The translations under genes were made by a program, and so were the position numbers. The notes under the pieces were generated by a model. The model was given only the letters and a program-made list of their open reading frames with translations, made no database searches and was not told the origin of the DNA. From Goekera deserti (lineage in GTDB: Bacteria; Actinomycetota; Actinomycetes; Mycobacteriales; Geodermatophilaceae), in NCBI RefSeq assembly GCF_010685995.1, contig NZ_JAAGWK010000002.1:62001-126000 (forward strand): DNA of 64,000 nucleotides, read 5' to 3'. Shown here one piece after another: positions 50,625 to 59,387 of the stretch; position 1 is the stretch's first letter; the number at the start of each line of letters is the position of its first letter.

Positions 50625-51248
50625 TCAGGCCCCGGGCAGCAGGTGGTCACCGGGCGGGCCGAGCGGCAGGTCGGGATAGACCCGGTCTCGCAGGTCGAGC
50701 AGCGACAGGTCCTCGGCCAGCAGCCAGGCCGCGGACGCCGGCCAGGTGATCATCCACAGCCAGACGCCGTAGGCCTCGCCGACGAACGCGGCGCGGTCCT
50801 CACTGGTCGGCACGTCCCACATGGGCGCGCGCTGGCCGGCGGCCCGCACGACAGCCGCCGGCGACCCGCCCACGAGTTCCCCCGGGTCGAGCCACGGCAG
50901 CCCGGCGTACCCGGAGCCCAGCCCGGTGCCCGGCTCCTCGGCGACGATGAGCAGCTCCGCGGACCCACCCAGCGGTCCGGGACCGGTGCAGTCGACGACG
51001 ATGGCGCGCGCTCCGGGCTCACCGCCCCAGGCGATGCCGCCGACCGACCAGCCCGGCGGCATCGGGTCGGGGACCCAGGCGGGGACGCGGGAATCGGCAC
51101 ACACCGCCGCCAGCGCGTCGTGCGCGAGCACCGGGGCGTGGTGCAGCGGCGTGACGGCGGCGTGCAGGTGACACCAGGCTTCAGCGGTCTCGCCCGGGCG
51201 CACGACGAGGATCTCGCCGCACCGGGGGCACACCGGGGTGAGGGTCAT
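50625..51248 (-). CDS. DUF6758-like protein with N-terminal zinc ribbon
   Basis: The protein has 207 residues. The N-terminus MTLTPVCPRCGEIL and then EAWCHLH suggests a zinc-binding ribbon. The rest is a globular domain rich in Trp/Pro (VPDPMPPGWSVGGIAWGG, WLWMITWPASAAWLL). The family is conserved in actinobacteria and has been mislabelled as phosphotransacetylase. I assign it to DUF6758 from memory. Function is unknown. Confidence 0.7.
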   Translation of the reverse strand: MTLTPVCPRCGEILVVRPGETAEAWCHLHAAVTPLHHAPVLAHDALAAVCADSRVPAWVPDPMPPGWSVGGIAWGGEPGARAIVVDCTGPGPLGGSAELLIVAEEPGTGLGSGYAGLPWLDPGELVGGSPAAVVRAAGQRAPMWDVPTSEDRAAFVGEAYGVWLWMITWPASAAWLLAEDLSLLDLRDRVYPDLPLGPPGDHLLPGA

Positions 51249-51453
51249 CGCCCACACCGTCGCGGGGCCGGAGCCGTTCGTCAAGCTCCGACTGCTGGGA
51301 GTCACCGGTGCACGTCCTGGTGGCACAGCGGTGCCGCGGATCCGGCCGTAGGTCCGGTCGCCGGGTCCGGCCGCCGGGCCCCTCCGGTGGCGCCTGCGGC
51401 CCGGCACCACCGGTGGTGCGTGCCGCCGGCGCCCGCGGGTGGTCCCTGCCGCC

Positions 51454-51459
51454 TAGCCT
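51454..51459 (+). promoter_or_regulatory. -10-like box TAGCCT, leaderless start of the Nudix gene
   Basis: TAGCCT is followed by 6 bases and then the GTG at 51466. Confidence 0.45.
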
Positions 51460-51465
51460 GGCGTC

Positions 51466-51882
51466 GTGGAGCCCGGGGTCCGCGTCGTGCCGTGCGTCGG
51501 CGGGGTCGTGCACGATCGGGCCGGTCGGCTGCTGGTCGTCCAGCGCGGCCGGGAACCCGACCGCGGGCGCTGGTCGGTGCCCGGGGGTCGGGTCGAGGCC
51601 GGGGAGTCGATCGCCGAGGCCGTCGTGCGCGAGGTCGCGGAGGAGACGGGCCTGGCCGTGGTGGCCGGCGCCGAGCTCGGCCGGGTGCGGGTGCCGGGCC
51701 CCGGCGGCGTGGTCTACGAGGTGGCCGACCTGGTCTGCACCCTCCGGGAGCCGGATGCCGTGCCGCGGGCCGGCGACGACGCCGCGGACGTCGCCTTCGT
51801 CGACCTGGCCGCCCTGCGGGCGCTGCCCTGCACGCCGGGGCTGCTCGCGGCGCTGTCCGGCTGGGGCGCGCTCCCCCGCTGA
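51466..51882 (+). CDS. Nudix hydrolase
   Basis: The protein has 138 residues. The Nudix box is complete: GGRVEAGES, then REVAEETGL. The start of the fold reads VRVVPCVGGVVHDRAGRLLV. It resembles ADP-ribose or MutT-like hydrolases, but the substrate cannot be told. The stop codon lies inside a hairpin shared with the MaoC gene end. Confidence 0.9.
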   Translation: MEPGVRVVPCVGGVVHDRAGRLLVVQRGREPDRGRWSVPGGRVEAGESIAEAVVREVAEETGLAVVAGAELGRVRVPGPGGVVYEVADLVCTLREPDAVPRAGDDAADVAFVDLAALRALPCTPGLLAALSGWGALPR

Positions 51883-51907
51883 GCGCGCCCCCGGTGGCTC
51901 AGCGGGG
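51874..51907. terminator. Hairpin that contains both convergent stop codons
   Basis: A perfect 11-bp inverted repeat (ccccgctgagc / gctcagcgggg) with a 12-base loop includes the Nudix TGA (51880-51882) in one arm and the MaoC stop (51899-51901) in the other. Confidence 0.65.
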
Positions 51908-52405
51908 CGCCGGCTCCGGGCGGCCGGGCTGCTCGCCGCCCCGGGACTCCCCGTAGGACCGCTTGGGCACCATCACCTTGCGCCGGAACACGCACACCAC
52001 CGTGCCGTCCTGCTTGTAGCCGATCGTCTCCACGTGGACGACACCGCGGTCGTCCTTGGAGCGGGACTCCGTCTTGTCCAGCACGGTGGTCTCGCCGTAG
52101 ATGGTGTCGCCGTGGAAGGTGGGCGCGATGTGCTTCAGCGACTCGACCTCGAGGTTCGCGATGGCCTTGCCCGACACGTCCGGGACGCTCATCCCCAGCA
52201 GCAGCGAGTACACGTAGTTGCCCACCACGACGTTCTTGCCGAAGTCGGTGGTGCCGGCGGCGAAGTGCGCGTCCATGTGCAGCGGGTGGTGGTTCATCGT
52301 GATCAGGCAGAAGAGGTGGTCGTCGTACTCGGTGACCGTCTTCCCGGGCCAGTGCTTGTACACCGCGCCGACCTCGAACTCCTCGTAGTACCGGCCGAAC
52401 TGCAT
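51899..52405 (-). CDS. MaoC-family hydratase
   Basis: The protein has 168 residues with a hot-dog fold. The hydratase motif is YDDHLFCLITMNHHPLHMDA, with the Asp and His of the MaoC active site. GSVP-like VVVGNYVYSLLLGMSVPDVS and LESLKHIAPTFHGDTIYGET-like segments follow. It probably hydrates an acyl-CoA, of the (R)-enoyl-CoA or mesaconyl-CoA type. The tail is Pro/Gly-rich. Confidence 0.9.
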   Translation of the reverse strand: MQFGRYYEEFEVGAVYKHWPGKTVTEYDDHLFCLITMNHHPLHMDAHFAAGTTDFGKNVVVGNYVYSLLLGMSVPDVSGKAIANLEVESLKHIAPTFHGDTIYGETTVLDKTESRSKDDRGVVHVETIGYKQDGTVVCVFRRKVMVPKRSYGESRGGEQPGRPEPAPR

Positions 52406-52532
52406 CGTGGAGCTCCCAGTCGTCGGGGATCGAGCAGGACGCCGGGGCGGTCGGGCGCGGCCGCTGCCCGTGCGGGGGCAGCGCGGTCCGCACTCCCACG
52501 CGCCGGTGACCCGCTGGGACGGGCGCCGATCC

Positions 52533-52538
52533 TACGAT
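52533..52538 (+). promoter_or_regulatory. -10-like box TACGAT, leaderless start at 52546
   Basis: TACGAT is followed by 7 bases and the GTG at 52546. The ATG at 52537 overlaps the box itself and would not be in the transcript. Confidence 0.5.
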
Positions 52539-52545
52539 GGCCCCC

Positions 52546-53034
52546 GTGACCGTGCAGTCCACCCCCGACCAGCTCGCGGAGCCCGACGTCGTCCGGCTGC
52601 CCGCGGGTGCGCGCCGCACCCGCGTCGCCGCGACGCTCGTGGTCCTGGTGCTGCTGCTGTCCGGCACGCTCTGGGGCGAGGACTCCGCGTTCCCCTTCGG
52701 CCCGTTCCGGATGTACTCCACCCGCGCCGACCCGGACGCACCGGTGATCTCCACCCGCGTCGTGGGCCTGACCGCGGCAGGCGAGGAGGTCCGGCTCTCC
52801 GGCGGGGCCGTGGGCCTGCGGCGGGCGGAGTTCGAGGGCCAGTTGCAGCGCTTCGTCGACGACCCGGCCCTGCTCGGCCAGGTCGCGGACGCCTACGAGG
52901 CGCAGAACCCCGACGGCGCCGACCTGGTGGAGGTGCAGGTGGTGCTGCGGCACATCGAGCTCGACGGCGGCAGCACGACCGGGGTCACCGAGGACAGGGT
53001 GCTGGTGACGTACCGGCTGGGGGGCGGGTCGTGA
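52546..53034 (+). CDS. Membrane-anchored protein paired with an HTTM protein
   Basis: The protein has 162 residues. One transmembrane helix (VAATLVVLVLLLSGTLW) leads to an outer domain beginning FPFGPFRMYSTRADPDAP. The remaining part is mixed alpha/beta with no recognised family. Its stop overlaps the HTTM gene start (GTGA). The FPF-x-PF-x-MYS motif appears, from memory, in partners of HTTM-type proteins. The two probably work as one membrane complex. Confidence 0.75.
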   Translation: MTVQSTPDQLAEPDVVRLPAGARRTRVAATLVVLVLLLSGTLWGEDSAFPFGPFRMYSTRADPDAPVISTRVVGLTAAGEEVRLSGGAVGLRRAEFEGQLQRFVDDPALLGQVADAYEAQNPDGADLVEVQVVLRHIELDGGSTTGVTEDRVLVTYRLGGGS

Positions 53035-53975
53035 GCGTGCTGGCCGAGCGGGAGCAGCGGGACGGCGCCTTCCGCCGGTGGGTGTTCGCCCCGGTGCCGC
53101 TGGCTCGCGTCGCGGTCTTCCGCACGATCGCCTACCTGTTCATCCCGGTCGACGTCTTCCTGACGACGGCGTGGGTGCGCGCGCACGCCGACGTGCCCAC
53201 CGCGTTCTACCAGGAGCTGCTCGTCGGGCGGGTGCTGCACCTGCCCACGCCGACCCACACGCTGGTGCTGAGCGTGCAGTGGCTGCTCGTGGCCGCCGCC
53301 GTGGCGGCCGCCACCGGCCGGGCCCCGCGACTGCTCGGCACCGCGGTCTTCCTGCTCTACGGCGAGTGGATGGTCATCGCCATGAGCTACGGGAAGGTCG
53401 ACCACGACCGGATCGCCTTCCTCGTCGCGCTCGCCGTGCTGCCCACGATCGGCCGGGTGCGGCTGCGCGACCGGCGCCGCTCGGAGGCGGCCGGGTGGGC
53501 GATGGGCGCTGTGTTCCTCACGGTCATGCTCACCTACTTCCTCGCCGCCTGGGCCAAGATGCGCTTCGGGGGCTGGGACTGGGCGACCGGCTCGACCTTG
53601 GCACGCGCGGTCGTGCGCCGCGGCACGGTCTTCTCCGACTGGACCCTGGGCGTGCCCGGTCTGCTCGAGGCCGCACAGTGGGTCATGGTCGGGCTGGAGT
53701 TCGCCGCCCCGCTGATGCTGCTGGTGCGCAGCGACCGGGCGCGTGTCCGGCTGGTGCTCTTCCTGCTCGGCTTCCACGTCATGGTCTTCGCCGGGGTGGG
53801 CATCATCTTCCTGCCGCACTGCGTCGCGATCCTCTCGATCCTGCCGTGGGAGCGGGTCACCACCCGCCTGCTGCCCGGACCTGCCCCGGCGCCCCACGAG
53901 GGGGCCCCCGCTGCGGCGGACGGTGCCGGCCGACCGGGAGCCGGCCCCCGCCGGGAGGACGCCGCCCCGGGCTGA
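53031..53975 (+). CDS. HTTM-type (vitamin-K gamma-carboxylase-like) membrane protein
   Basis: The protein has 314 residues with about six to seven transmembrane helices, for example VFRTIAYLFIPVDVFLTTAW, LVLFLLGFHVMVFAGVGIIF. The arrangement FRTxAYLFxPVD..., KMRFGGWDWATG and FHVMVFAGVGIIFLPH fits the HTTM superfamily. Vitamin-K-dependent carboxylase activity is not implied; bacterial members have varied or unknown roles. The C-terminus is a disordered Pro/Ala/Gly tail. Confidence 0.78.
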   Translation: MSVLAEREQRDGAFRRWVFAPVPLARVAVFRTIAYLFIPVDVFLTTAWVRAHADVPTAFYQELLVGRVLHLPTPTHTLVLSVQWLLVAAAVAAATGRAPRLLGTAVFLLYGEWMVIAMSYGKVDHDRIAFLVALAVLPTIGRVRLRDRRRSEAAGWAMGAVFLTVMLTYFLAAWAKMRFGGWDWATGSTLARAVVRRGTVFSDWTLGVPGLLEAAQWVMVGLEFAAPLMLLVRSDRARVRLVLFLLGFHVMVFAGVGIIFLPHCVAILSILPWERVTTRLLPGPAPAPHEGAPAAADGAGRPGAGPRREDAAPG

Positions 53976-53978
53976 GCG

Positions 53979-54024
53979 TGCGGGCGGGCCCCCGGCCGCA
54001 CCCCCCGGCGGGGACCCGCCCGCA
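53979..54024. terminator. Hairpin between convergent HTTM and WXG100 genes
   Basis: A perfect 10-bp stem (tgcgggcggg / cccgcccgca) encloses a 26-base GC-rich loop that can pair further. Confidence 0.55.
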
Positions 54025-54038
54025 GGCAGCCGACGCGC

Positions 54039-54332
54039 TCAGATCATCGCGCTGATGCGGGCGGCCATGTCGGTCTCGTGCTGCTGGTAGGCCGACCCGA
54101 CGTCGGTGAGCAGGGTGCCCATGCCGGTGAGCGCGTCGCTGACCTGCTGGCTGGCCAGGCGCCACTTCTCGTAGAGCTCGGTGAAGCGGGCCGCCGCCTG
54201 GCTGTCGGTCCACCCCTCCAGCACCGAGCTGTTGATGCTGCTGGACAGCGTCGCGTGGCGGGACGTGGTGTCCGCCGCCTCCCCCTGGCACTGACCGGCC
54301 ATCGTCTGCAGCGTCGCGAAATCGACCTTCAC
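54039..54332 (-). CDS. WXG100-family (ESAT-6-like) secreted protein
   Basis: The protein has 97 residues: two helices around a short turn, then a C-terminal secretion signal. The turn reads EGWTDSQAAARF, so Trp is kept but the Gly of WxG is replaced by Asp. The signal YQQHETDM fits YxxxE. GAGGAGGA precedes the GTG at 54332. It is divergent from the FHA-FtsK gene 150 bp away, its probable translocase. Confidence 0.88.
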   Translation of the reverse strand: MKVDFATLQTMAGQCQGEAADTTSRHATLSSSINSSVLEGWTDSQAAARFTELYEKWRLASQQVSDALTGMGTLLTDVGSAYQQHETDMAARISAMI

Positions 54333-54483
54333 GTGTCCTCCTCGGTGTCCCGGGCCGTTCCCGGTGCAGCGGACGGTAGGGCCGTCCGCCGTCCGGCGGG
54401 CGCGGTCGTCCACAGGCGGGAGCGCTGTCCACAGATGTCCGCGGCACGGCCCACGGCCCGTCGCCGGCGGTCATCCTCGGCGC

Positions 54484-57400
54484 GTGACCAGCACAGCACC
54501 GCCGGACGGGCCGGCTCCCCGGGGGGTGCGCACCTGGACGGTCGTGTCCCCGGCCTCCCGCCACGACGTCGACGTCGAGGCCGCCGACGACCAGGAACTG
54601 GACACCGTGCTGCCGGTGCTCGGGCGGGTGCTGGGCACCTCGGTGACGGCGGTGTGGAGCGGCTCCACCCGGCTGTCCGGCAGCACGCTGCTGGGCAGTG
54701 CCGCGCTGTCCCACGGCGCGGTGCTGGCACTGCACGGCCCCGCGCCCCGCTCCCCGGGCACCGCCGGGGACGCGGACCAGCCGGCCAGCGCGCTGGAGCT
54801 GCAGGTCACCGGCGGCCCGGAGGCCGGTCGCAGCGTGCCGGTGCCCCAGGGGCGGCTCGTGCTGGGCCGCGGTGCGGGCTGCGGGCTGTCGCTGTCCGAC
54901 CCCGACGTCTCGCGGCAGCACGTCGTGCTCGACGTCCGCGACGGGCTGATCACCGTGGCCGACCTGGGCTCGGCCAACGGCAGCCGGCTCGGTGACGAGG
55001 AGCTGGGAGCTGCCCCGCGCCCCTGGGCCCCGGGGGAGACGCTGCGCGTGGGAGCGTCCGCGGTCCGGCTGGCCGGGCCGTCCGGTGGCGCGCTGCCGGT
55101 CGCCCCGGCAGGTGCCGGGCGGTTGCTGCTGCGGCCGCACCACCGGGTGACCTCGCCACGGGTCGGCACCGAGGTCCGCTTCCCCGCCGAGCCGGTGCAG
55201 CCGCCGCCGCGCCGGCTCGCCTGGGTCGCGATCGCCCTGCCCGCGGTGGCCGGGGTGGCGATGGCGGTGCTGCTCTCGGCGCCCCAGTTCCTCTTCTTCG
55301 CCCTGCTGTCGCCGGTGGTGGCGCTGGGCACGTGGGTGTCCGACCGGTGGTCGGGGAGACGCCGGCGACGGCAGGACGTGCTGTCCCACGCCCTGGAGCT
55401 CCGCGCGGCGCAGCAGCGGCTGACGGCGGCGCTGGCCACCGACCTGGCCGCTGCCCGGGCCGCGCACCCCGACGCGGCAGCGCTGACGTCCGCCGCCCGC
55501 CGGCGCAGCGCGCCGCTGTGGCAGCGCACCGCGGCGGACCCGGATGCGCTCGTGCTCCGGGTGGGCTCCGGTCCCGGGCCCACGCTGGTCCGGCGCCGCG
55601 ACGGGGACGCCGGCCCGTCGGGGGTGGAGGCCGAGGAGCAACCGGTCACGGTCGACCTGCGCCGGGCCGGGGTGCTGGGCGTGGTCGGCCCCGTCCCGCT
55701 GCTGCGCGGCATGGTCGCCGCGCTCCTCGTGCAGCTCGCCGGCCTGCACTCCCCCGCCGACGCGCGGCTGGCCCTGCTCACCGGCCCGCGATCGGCGGGG
55801 GCATGGTCCTGGTGCCGCTGGCTGCCGCACCTGAGCGCGACGGCGGTGGTCTGCTCGTCTCCCGGCCCGGCCGCGGACGAGGACCTGCACCGCACGGTCA
55901 CCGGCTGGGTGGCCCGGCACCGGGCGGACCGCGGCCCGGGTGGTGCCGGGTGGCTGGTGGTGCTCGTCGACCGCCCGCTGCCGGCAGCCACCGCCGCCCT
56001 GCTCCGCGGCGCGCAGGACGCCGGGGTGGTCGTGGTGTGCCTGGCCACCGACGCCGACGGACTGCCGGTACCGGCCGGCGCGGTGCTGGCGATCGGTGGG
56101 GAGACCGGCTCGACCGCGGAGCTGTCCCAGCACGGCGACAGCCGGCGCACGGTCACCGCGCTGGACCAGGTCCCACCCGGGACGGCCGCCCGGTTCGCCC
56201 GCTCCCTGGCCCCGCTGGGCACGCCGAGCGGGCAGGACGACCTGCCTGCGGCGCTGCGACTGGCCGACGTGCTCCCCCTGCCGGCCGACGGCACCGGCCC
56301 CGGCTGGACCCGGTCCCGCACCCGCCTCGTCGCGACCCTGGGTCGCTCGTCGGCCGGGGTCGTGCAGCTCGACCTCTGCGCGCAGGGCCCGCACGCGCTG
56401 GTCGCCGGGACGACCGGGTCGGGCAAGTCCGAGCTGCTGCAGACCCTGGTCGCGGGGCTGGCGCTGGCCCACCCGCCCGACCGGTGCTCCTTCCTGCTGG
56501 TGGACTACAAGGGCGGGGCGGCGTTCGCCGAGACCGCTGCCCTCCCGCACACCGTCGGCATGGTCACCGACCTGGACCCGCAGTCCACCGCGCGCGCCCT
56601 GCGCTCGCTGGGCGCCGAGCTGACCCGCCGCGAGCAGGTGCTGGCCGAGCACGGGGTGCGCGACCTCGGCCAGCTGCCGGAGCACGTGCCGCTGGCCCGG
56701 CTGGTCATCGTGGTGGACGAGTTCGCCACCCTGGCCGAGGAGCTGCCCGACTTCGTCCTGGGTCTGGTGGGCATCGCCCAGCGCGGCCGCTCGCTGGGCG
56801 TGCACCTGGTGCTGGCCACCCAGCGGCCGGCCGGGGTGGTGTCGCCGGAGATCCGGGCCAACTGCTCGTTGCGGATCTGCCTGCGCACCACCGACGAGGC
56901 CGACTCCCGGGACGTGCTGGGCACCCCGGTCGCGGCACACCTGCCGGTCGAGCTGCCCGGCCGCGGCCACGTCCGGTCCGGTTCCGGCACACCGACCCTC
57001 GTCCAGGTCGCCCGCGTCTCCACCCGCCCCCCGGGCGCAGCGGCGACCGACCCTGTGGTCCGGGAGCGCAGCTGGCCACCGGGCACCGGGACGCCCGCGG
57101 CGCCGGGCACCCCCGGCCCGGCCCCGGCCGGCGACGACGCACGCACCGAGGACGCCCGCACCGAGGACGCCCGCACCGAGGACGCGCCGACGGACCTGGC
57201 CCGGCTGGTCGAGGCACTGGTGTCCGCAGCCGCCGCGCAGGGCATCGCCGGAGCACACCGGCCCTGGCAGCCACCCCTGCCCGACCGGCTGCCCGCCGAG
57301 GTCCTCGCCCGGGAGCCCGACGGGTCGCCCGAGCCCAGCTGCACCCGGCTGCGGCTGGGCCTGGTCGACCGGCCGGACGCGCAGGCCCGTGACCTGCTGA

Positions 57401-58854
57401 CCCTGGACCTGGACTCCGGCGGTGCGTGGCTGGCGGTCGGCGGTGCCCGCAGCGGCCGCAGCACGCTGCTCCGCTCGGTGCTGCGCACCGCCACCGCCGC
57501 GCTGCCGCCGTCCCGCCTGCAGGTGCACGTGCTGGACCACGGTGGCGGTGCGCTGGCCGCCGAGGGGGCCATGCTGCCGCACGCGGGCACCGTGGTCGGC
57601 GGGGACGACCCGCTGCGCACGCTCCGCCTGGTGCAGCGGCTCACCGCCGAGGTCGCCGACCGGCGCGCGGGCGACGGCCGGCAGCGCCCGCGGGTCCTGC
57701 TGCTGGTGGACGGCGCCGAGGCGCTCGGCACGATGCTGGACGAGATCGACCCCGCGACCGGGTCGGCCGGCCTGCACCGGCTGGTCCGGGACGGCGCTGC
57801 GGCCGGGCTCACCTGCCTGCTCACCGCGGACCGTGCCGTGCCGGGCGGCCGGCTGGCCGCGGTCGCCACCCGGCGGCTGGTGCTGCCGCTGCCCGACCGG
57901 GCGGACTACGCCGTCGCCGGCCTGCCCGCGCGGGCCGTGCCGGCGCACCGGCCCCCGGGCCGGGCGCTGATCGGCGAGGAGGCCTGGGAGTGCCAGCTCG
58001 CGCTCCCGCCGGTGGACGCCCGGCCCGCCCGGGACGCACCCGGCACCCCGGTCCCGGACGGGGTGCGCATCCCCGAGCTGCCGGCGGAGGCGTCCCTGCC
58101 GCTGGGCGGCCCGGGCGGCGCGGGGGCACCGCTGTGGCTGCCCGTCGGGCTCGGTGGGGACGAGGGCACCGTCGTGGGCATCGACCTGGCACGCGCCGGG
58201 GGCCTGCTCGTGGCAGGCCCGCCCGGCAGCGGGCGCAGCACCACGCTGGACGGCTTCGCTGCCCAGTGGGCGGCCACCGGGGTGCCGGTGCTGCGGATCG
58301 GTGCCGGCCCGGGGTCCGCGCCCCTGGTCGACGGCGTGCTGTGCCTGGTCGACCCCGGCGTGGCACAGGTCCAGGACTGGGTCGCCACCACGGCCGGGGG
58401 GCCGGCCGTGGTGGTCGTCGACGACCTGGCCGGGCTGCCCGACGCGCTCGGGGACGCGCTGACCCAGCTGTGCCGGCCCGGTCGCGGCCTGGTGCTGGTG
58501 GGCGCCGGCGCACCGGCCGAGCTGGCGGCGACCTTCCGCGGCCCGACCGCGGCGCTGCGCCGGTCCCGCTCCGGCCTGCTGCTCCGCCCCGGCCCCGGGG
58601 ACGCCGAGGTGCTCGGCATCCGGCTGCCCAGGGCGCGGGTCGCCGACCGCCCGGGGTCGGGGTGGCTGGTGGTCGGTGGGGTGCCGCAGCGGGTGCAGGT
58701 CGCGCGGCACCGCCTGGGCACCCTGCCCGGGCCGGCCCCGCAGCCACCGGTCACGGACGACCGGACAGCCGACGACCAGGCAACCGGCGACCGGGCAGCG
58801 GAGGTCACCGGGACCTCCGCCGGCGGCGGGCACGCCTGGCGGCCCGCCGGGTGA
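54484..58854 (+). CDS. FHA-domain FtsK/SpoIIIE translocase (EssC/EccC-like)
   Basis: The protein has 1456 residues. An N-terminal ubiquitin-like part precedes an FHA domain (about 115-195: LGRGAGCGLSLSDPDVSRQH). Two transmembrane helices lie around 240-285. Three ATPase modules follow. D1 has a full Walker A GTTGSGKS (near 642) and VVDEFATL. D2 (GGARSGRST, near 985) and D3 (GPPGSGRST, near 1244) have Arg in place of the Walker Lys. A DARTE repeat links D1 and D2. The layout matches type VII secretion motors of the EssC type. Confidence 0.92.
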   Translation: MTSTAPPDGPAPRGVRTWTVVSPASRHDVDVEAADDQELDTVLPVLGRVLGTSVTAVWSGSTRLSGSTLLGSAALSHGAVLALHGPAPRSPGTAGDADQPASALELQVTGGPEAGRSVPVPQGRLVLGRGAGCGLSLSDPDVSRQHVVLDVRDGLITVADLGSANGSRLGDEELGAAPRPWAPGETLRVGASAVRLAGPSGGALPVAPAGAGRLLLRPHHRVTSPRVGTEVRFPAEPVQPPPRRLAWVAIALPAVAGVAMAVLLSAPQFLFFALLSPVVALGTWVSDRWSGRRRRRQDVLSHALELRAAQQRLTAALATDLAAARAAHPDAAALTSAARRRSAPLWQRTAADPDALVLRVGSGPGPTLVRRRDGDAGPSGVEAEEQPVTVDLRRAGVLGVVGPVPLLRGMVAALLVQLAGLHSPADARLALLTGPRSAGAWSWCRWLPHLSATAVVCSSPGPAADEDLHRTVTGWVARHRADRGPGGAGWLVVLVDRPLPAATAALLRGAQDAGVVVVCLATDADGLPVPAGAVLAIGGETGSTAELSQHGDSRRTVTALDQVPPGTAARFARSLAPLGTPSGQDDLPAALRLADVLPLPADGTGPGWTRSRTRLVATLGRSSAGVVQLDLCAQGPHALVAGTTGSGKSELLQTLVAGLALAHPPDRCSFLLVDYKGGAAFAETAALPHTVGMVTDLDPQSTARALRSLGAELTRREQVLAEHGVRDLGQLPEHVPLARLVIVVDEFATLAEELPDFVLGLVGIAQRGRSLGVHLVLATQRPAGVVSPEIRANCSLRICLRTTDEADSRDVLGTPVAAHLPVELPGRGHVRSGSGTPTLVQVARVSTRPPGAAATDPVVRERSWPPGTGTPAAPGTPGPAPAGDDARTEDARTEDARTEDAPTDLARLVEALVSAAAAQGIAGAHRPWQPPLPDRLPAEVLAREPDGSPEPSCTRLRLGLVDRPDAQARDLLTLDLDSGGAWLAVGGARSGRSTLLRSVLRTATAALPPSRLQVHVLDHGGGALAAEGAMLPHAGTVVGGDDPLRTLRLVQRLTAEVADRRAGDGRQRPRVLLLVDGAEALGTMLDEIDPATGSAGLHRLVRDGAAAGLTCLLTADRAVPGGRLAAVATRRLVLPLPDRADYAVAGLPARAVPAHRPPGRALIGEEAWECQLALPPVDARPARDAPGTPVPDGVRIPELPAEASLPLGGPGGAGAPLWLPVGLGGDEGTVVGIDLARAGGLLVAGPPGSGRSTTLDGFAAQWAATGVPVLRIGAGPGSAPLVDGVLCLVDPGVAQVQDWVATTAGGPAVVVVDDLAGLPDALGDALTQLCRPGRGLVLVGAGAPAELAATFRGPTAALRRSRSGLLLRPGPGDAEVLGIRLPRARVADRPGSGWLVVGGVPQRVQVARHRLGTLPGPAPQPPVTDDRTADDQATGDRAAEVTGTSAGGGHAWRPAG
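57136..57180 (+). repeat. Three 15-bp tandem repeats in the FtsK gene
   Basis: Units at 57136, 57151 and 57166 encode DARTE three times in the linker between ATPase modules D1 and D2. The first unit differs by one base. Confidence 0.85.
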
Positions 58855-58856
58855 CC

Positions 58857-58884
58857 AGGGCCCGCCCGGGCGGAGCCGGGCCCT
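58857..58884. terminator. Hairpin between convergent FtsK and DUF6912 genes
   Basis: An 8-bp stem (agggcccg / cgggccct) with a 12-base loop fills the gap and touches the DUF6912 stop codon. Confidence 0.45.
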
Positions 58885-59387
58885 CAGAGCAGGTCCAGGA
58901 CCACACCGATCTCCTGGTTGGCGTACCAGGCCAGCTCGTGTCCCTCGGCCTGGTCGACGAGGAACTGCGCGTCCTCGTCGCCCAGGTCGGCCTCGAGCAC
59001 CACGGCCACCGCGGCGCGCACGTCCTCCTCGGCCTCCGCGAGGTCGACGTGGGCGCTGGCGACCTGGGCGATGGTGACGTCCCCGGTGATCCGGGCCGCG
59101 CCGCGGTCCACGTCCTCGTCACCGATCGGCTCGACGGCGCCGTCCGGCACCTCCAGGGCGAGCACCACCCGCCGCCGCACCGCACCGGGGTCGATGTCGA
59201 TCAGCCGCAGGCTCGACCGGGCGGCGGCCAGCAGTGCGGCGTACTCGAGCTCCTCGTCGTCGGCGTCCACGTCGTAGAACGACCGCACGTCGGGGGTCAC
59301 CGCGAACCCGGTGTGCGGGCCCTCCAGGCGCCGGTCGTCCAGCAGACGGCGCAGGACGGTGGTCGTGGCCGGCAGGTACACGCGCAC
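58884..59387 (-). CDS. DUF6912-like conserved actinobacterial protein
   Basis: The protein has 167 residues: VRVYLPATTTVLRRLLDD, then LEYAALLAAARSSLRLID and a strongly acidic second half (DLAEAEEDVRAAVAVVLEAD). The terminal AWYANQEIGVVLDLL is characteristic of the family. It has no membrane segment or metal motif, and its function is unknown. The family assignment is from memory. Confidence 0.72.
   Translation of the reverse strand: MRVYLPATTTVLRRLLDDRRLEGPHTGFAVTPDVRSFYDVDADDEELEYAALLAAARSSLRLIDIDPGAVRRRVVLALEVPDGAVEPIGDEDVDRGAARITGDVTIAQVASAHVDLAEAEEDVRAAVAVVLEADLGDEDAQFLVDQAEGHELAWYANQEIGVVLDLL

Noticed and set aside
52537-52545. ATG at 52537 as start of the HTTM-partner gene
   Set aside because: It overlaps the TACGAT -10-like box; the GTG at 52546 falls at the expected transcription start.
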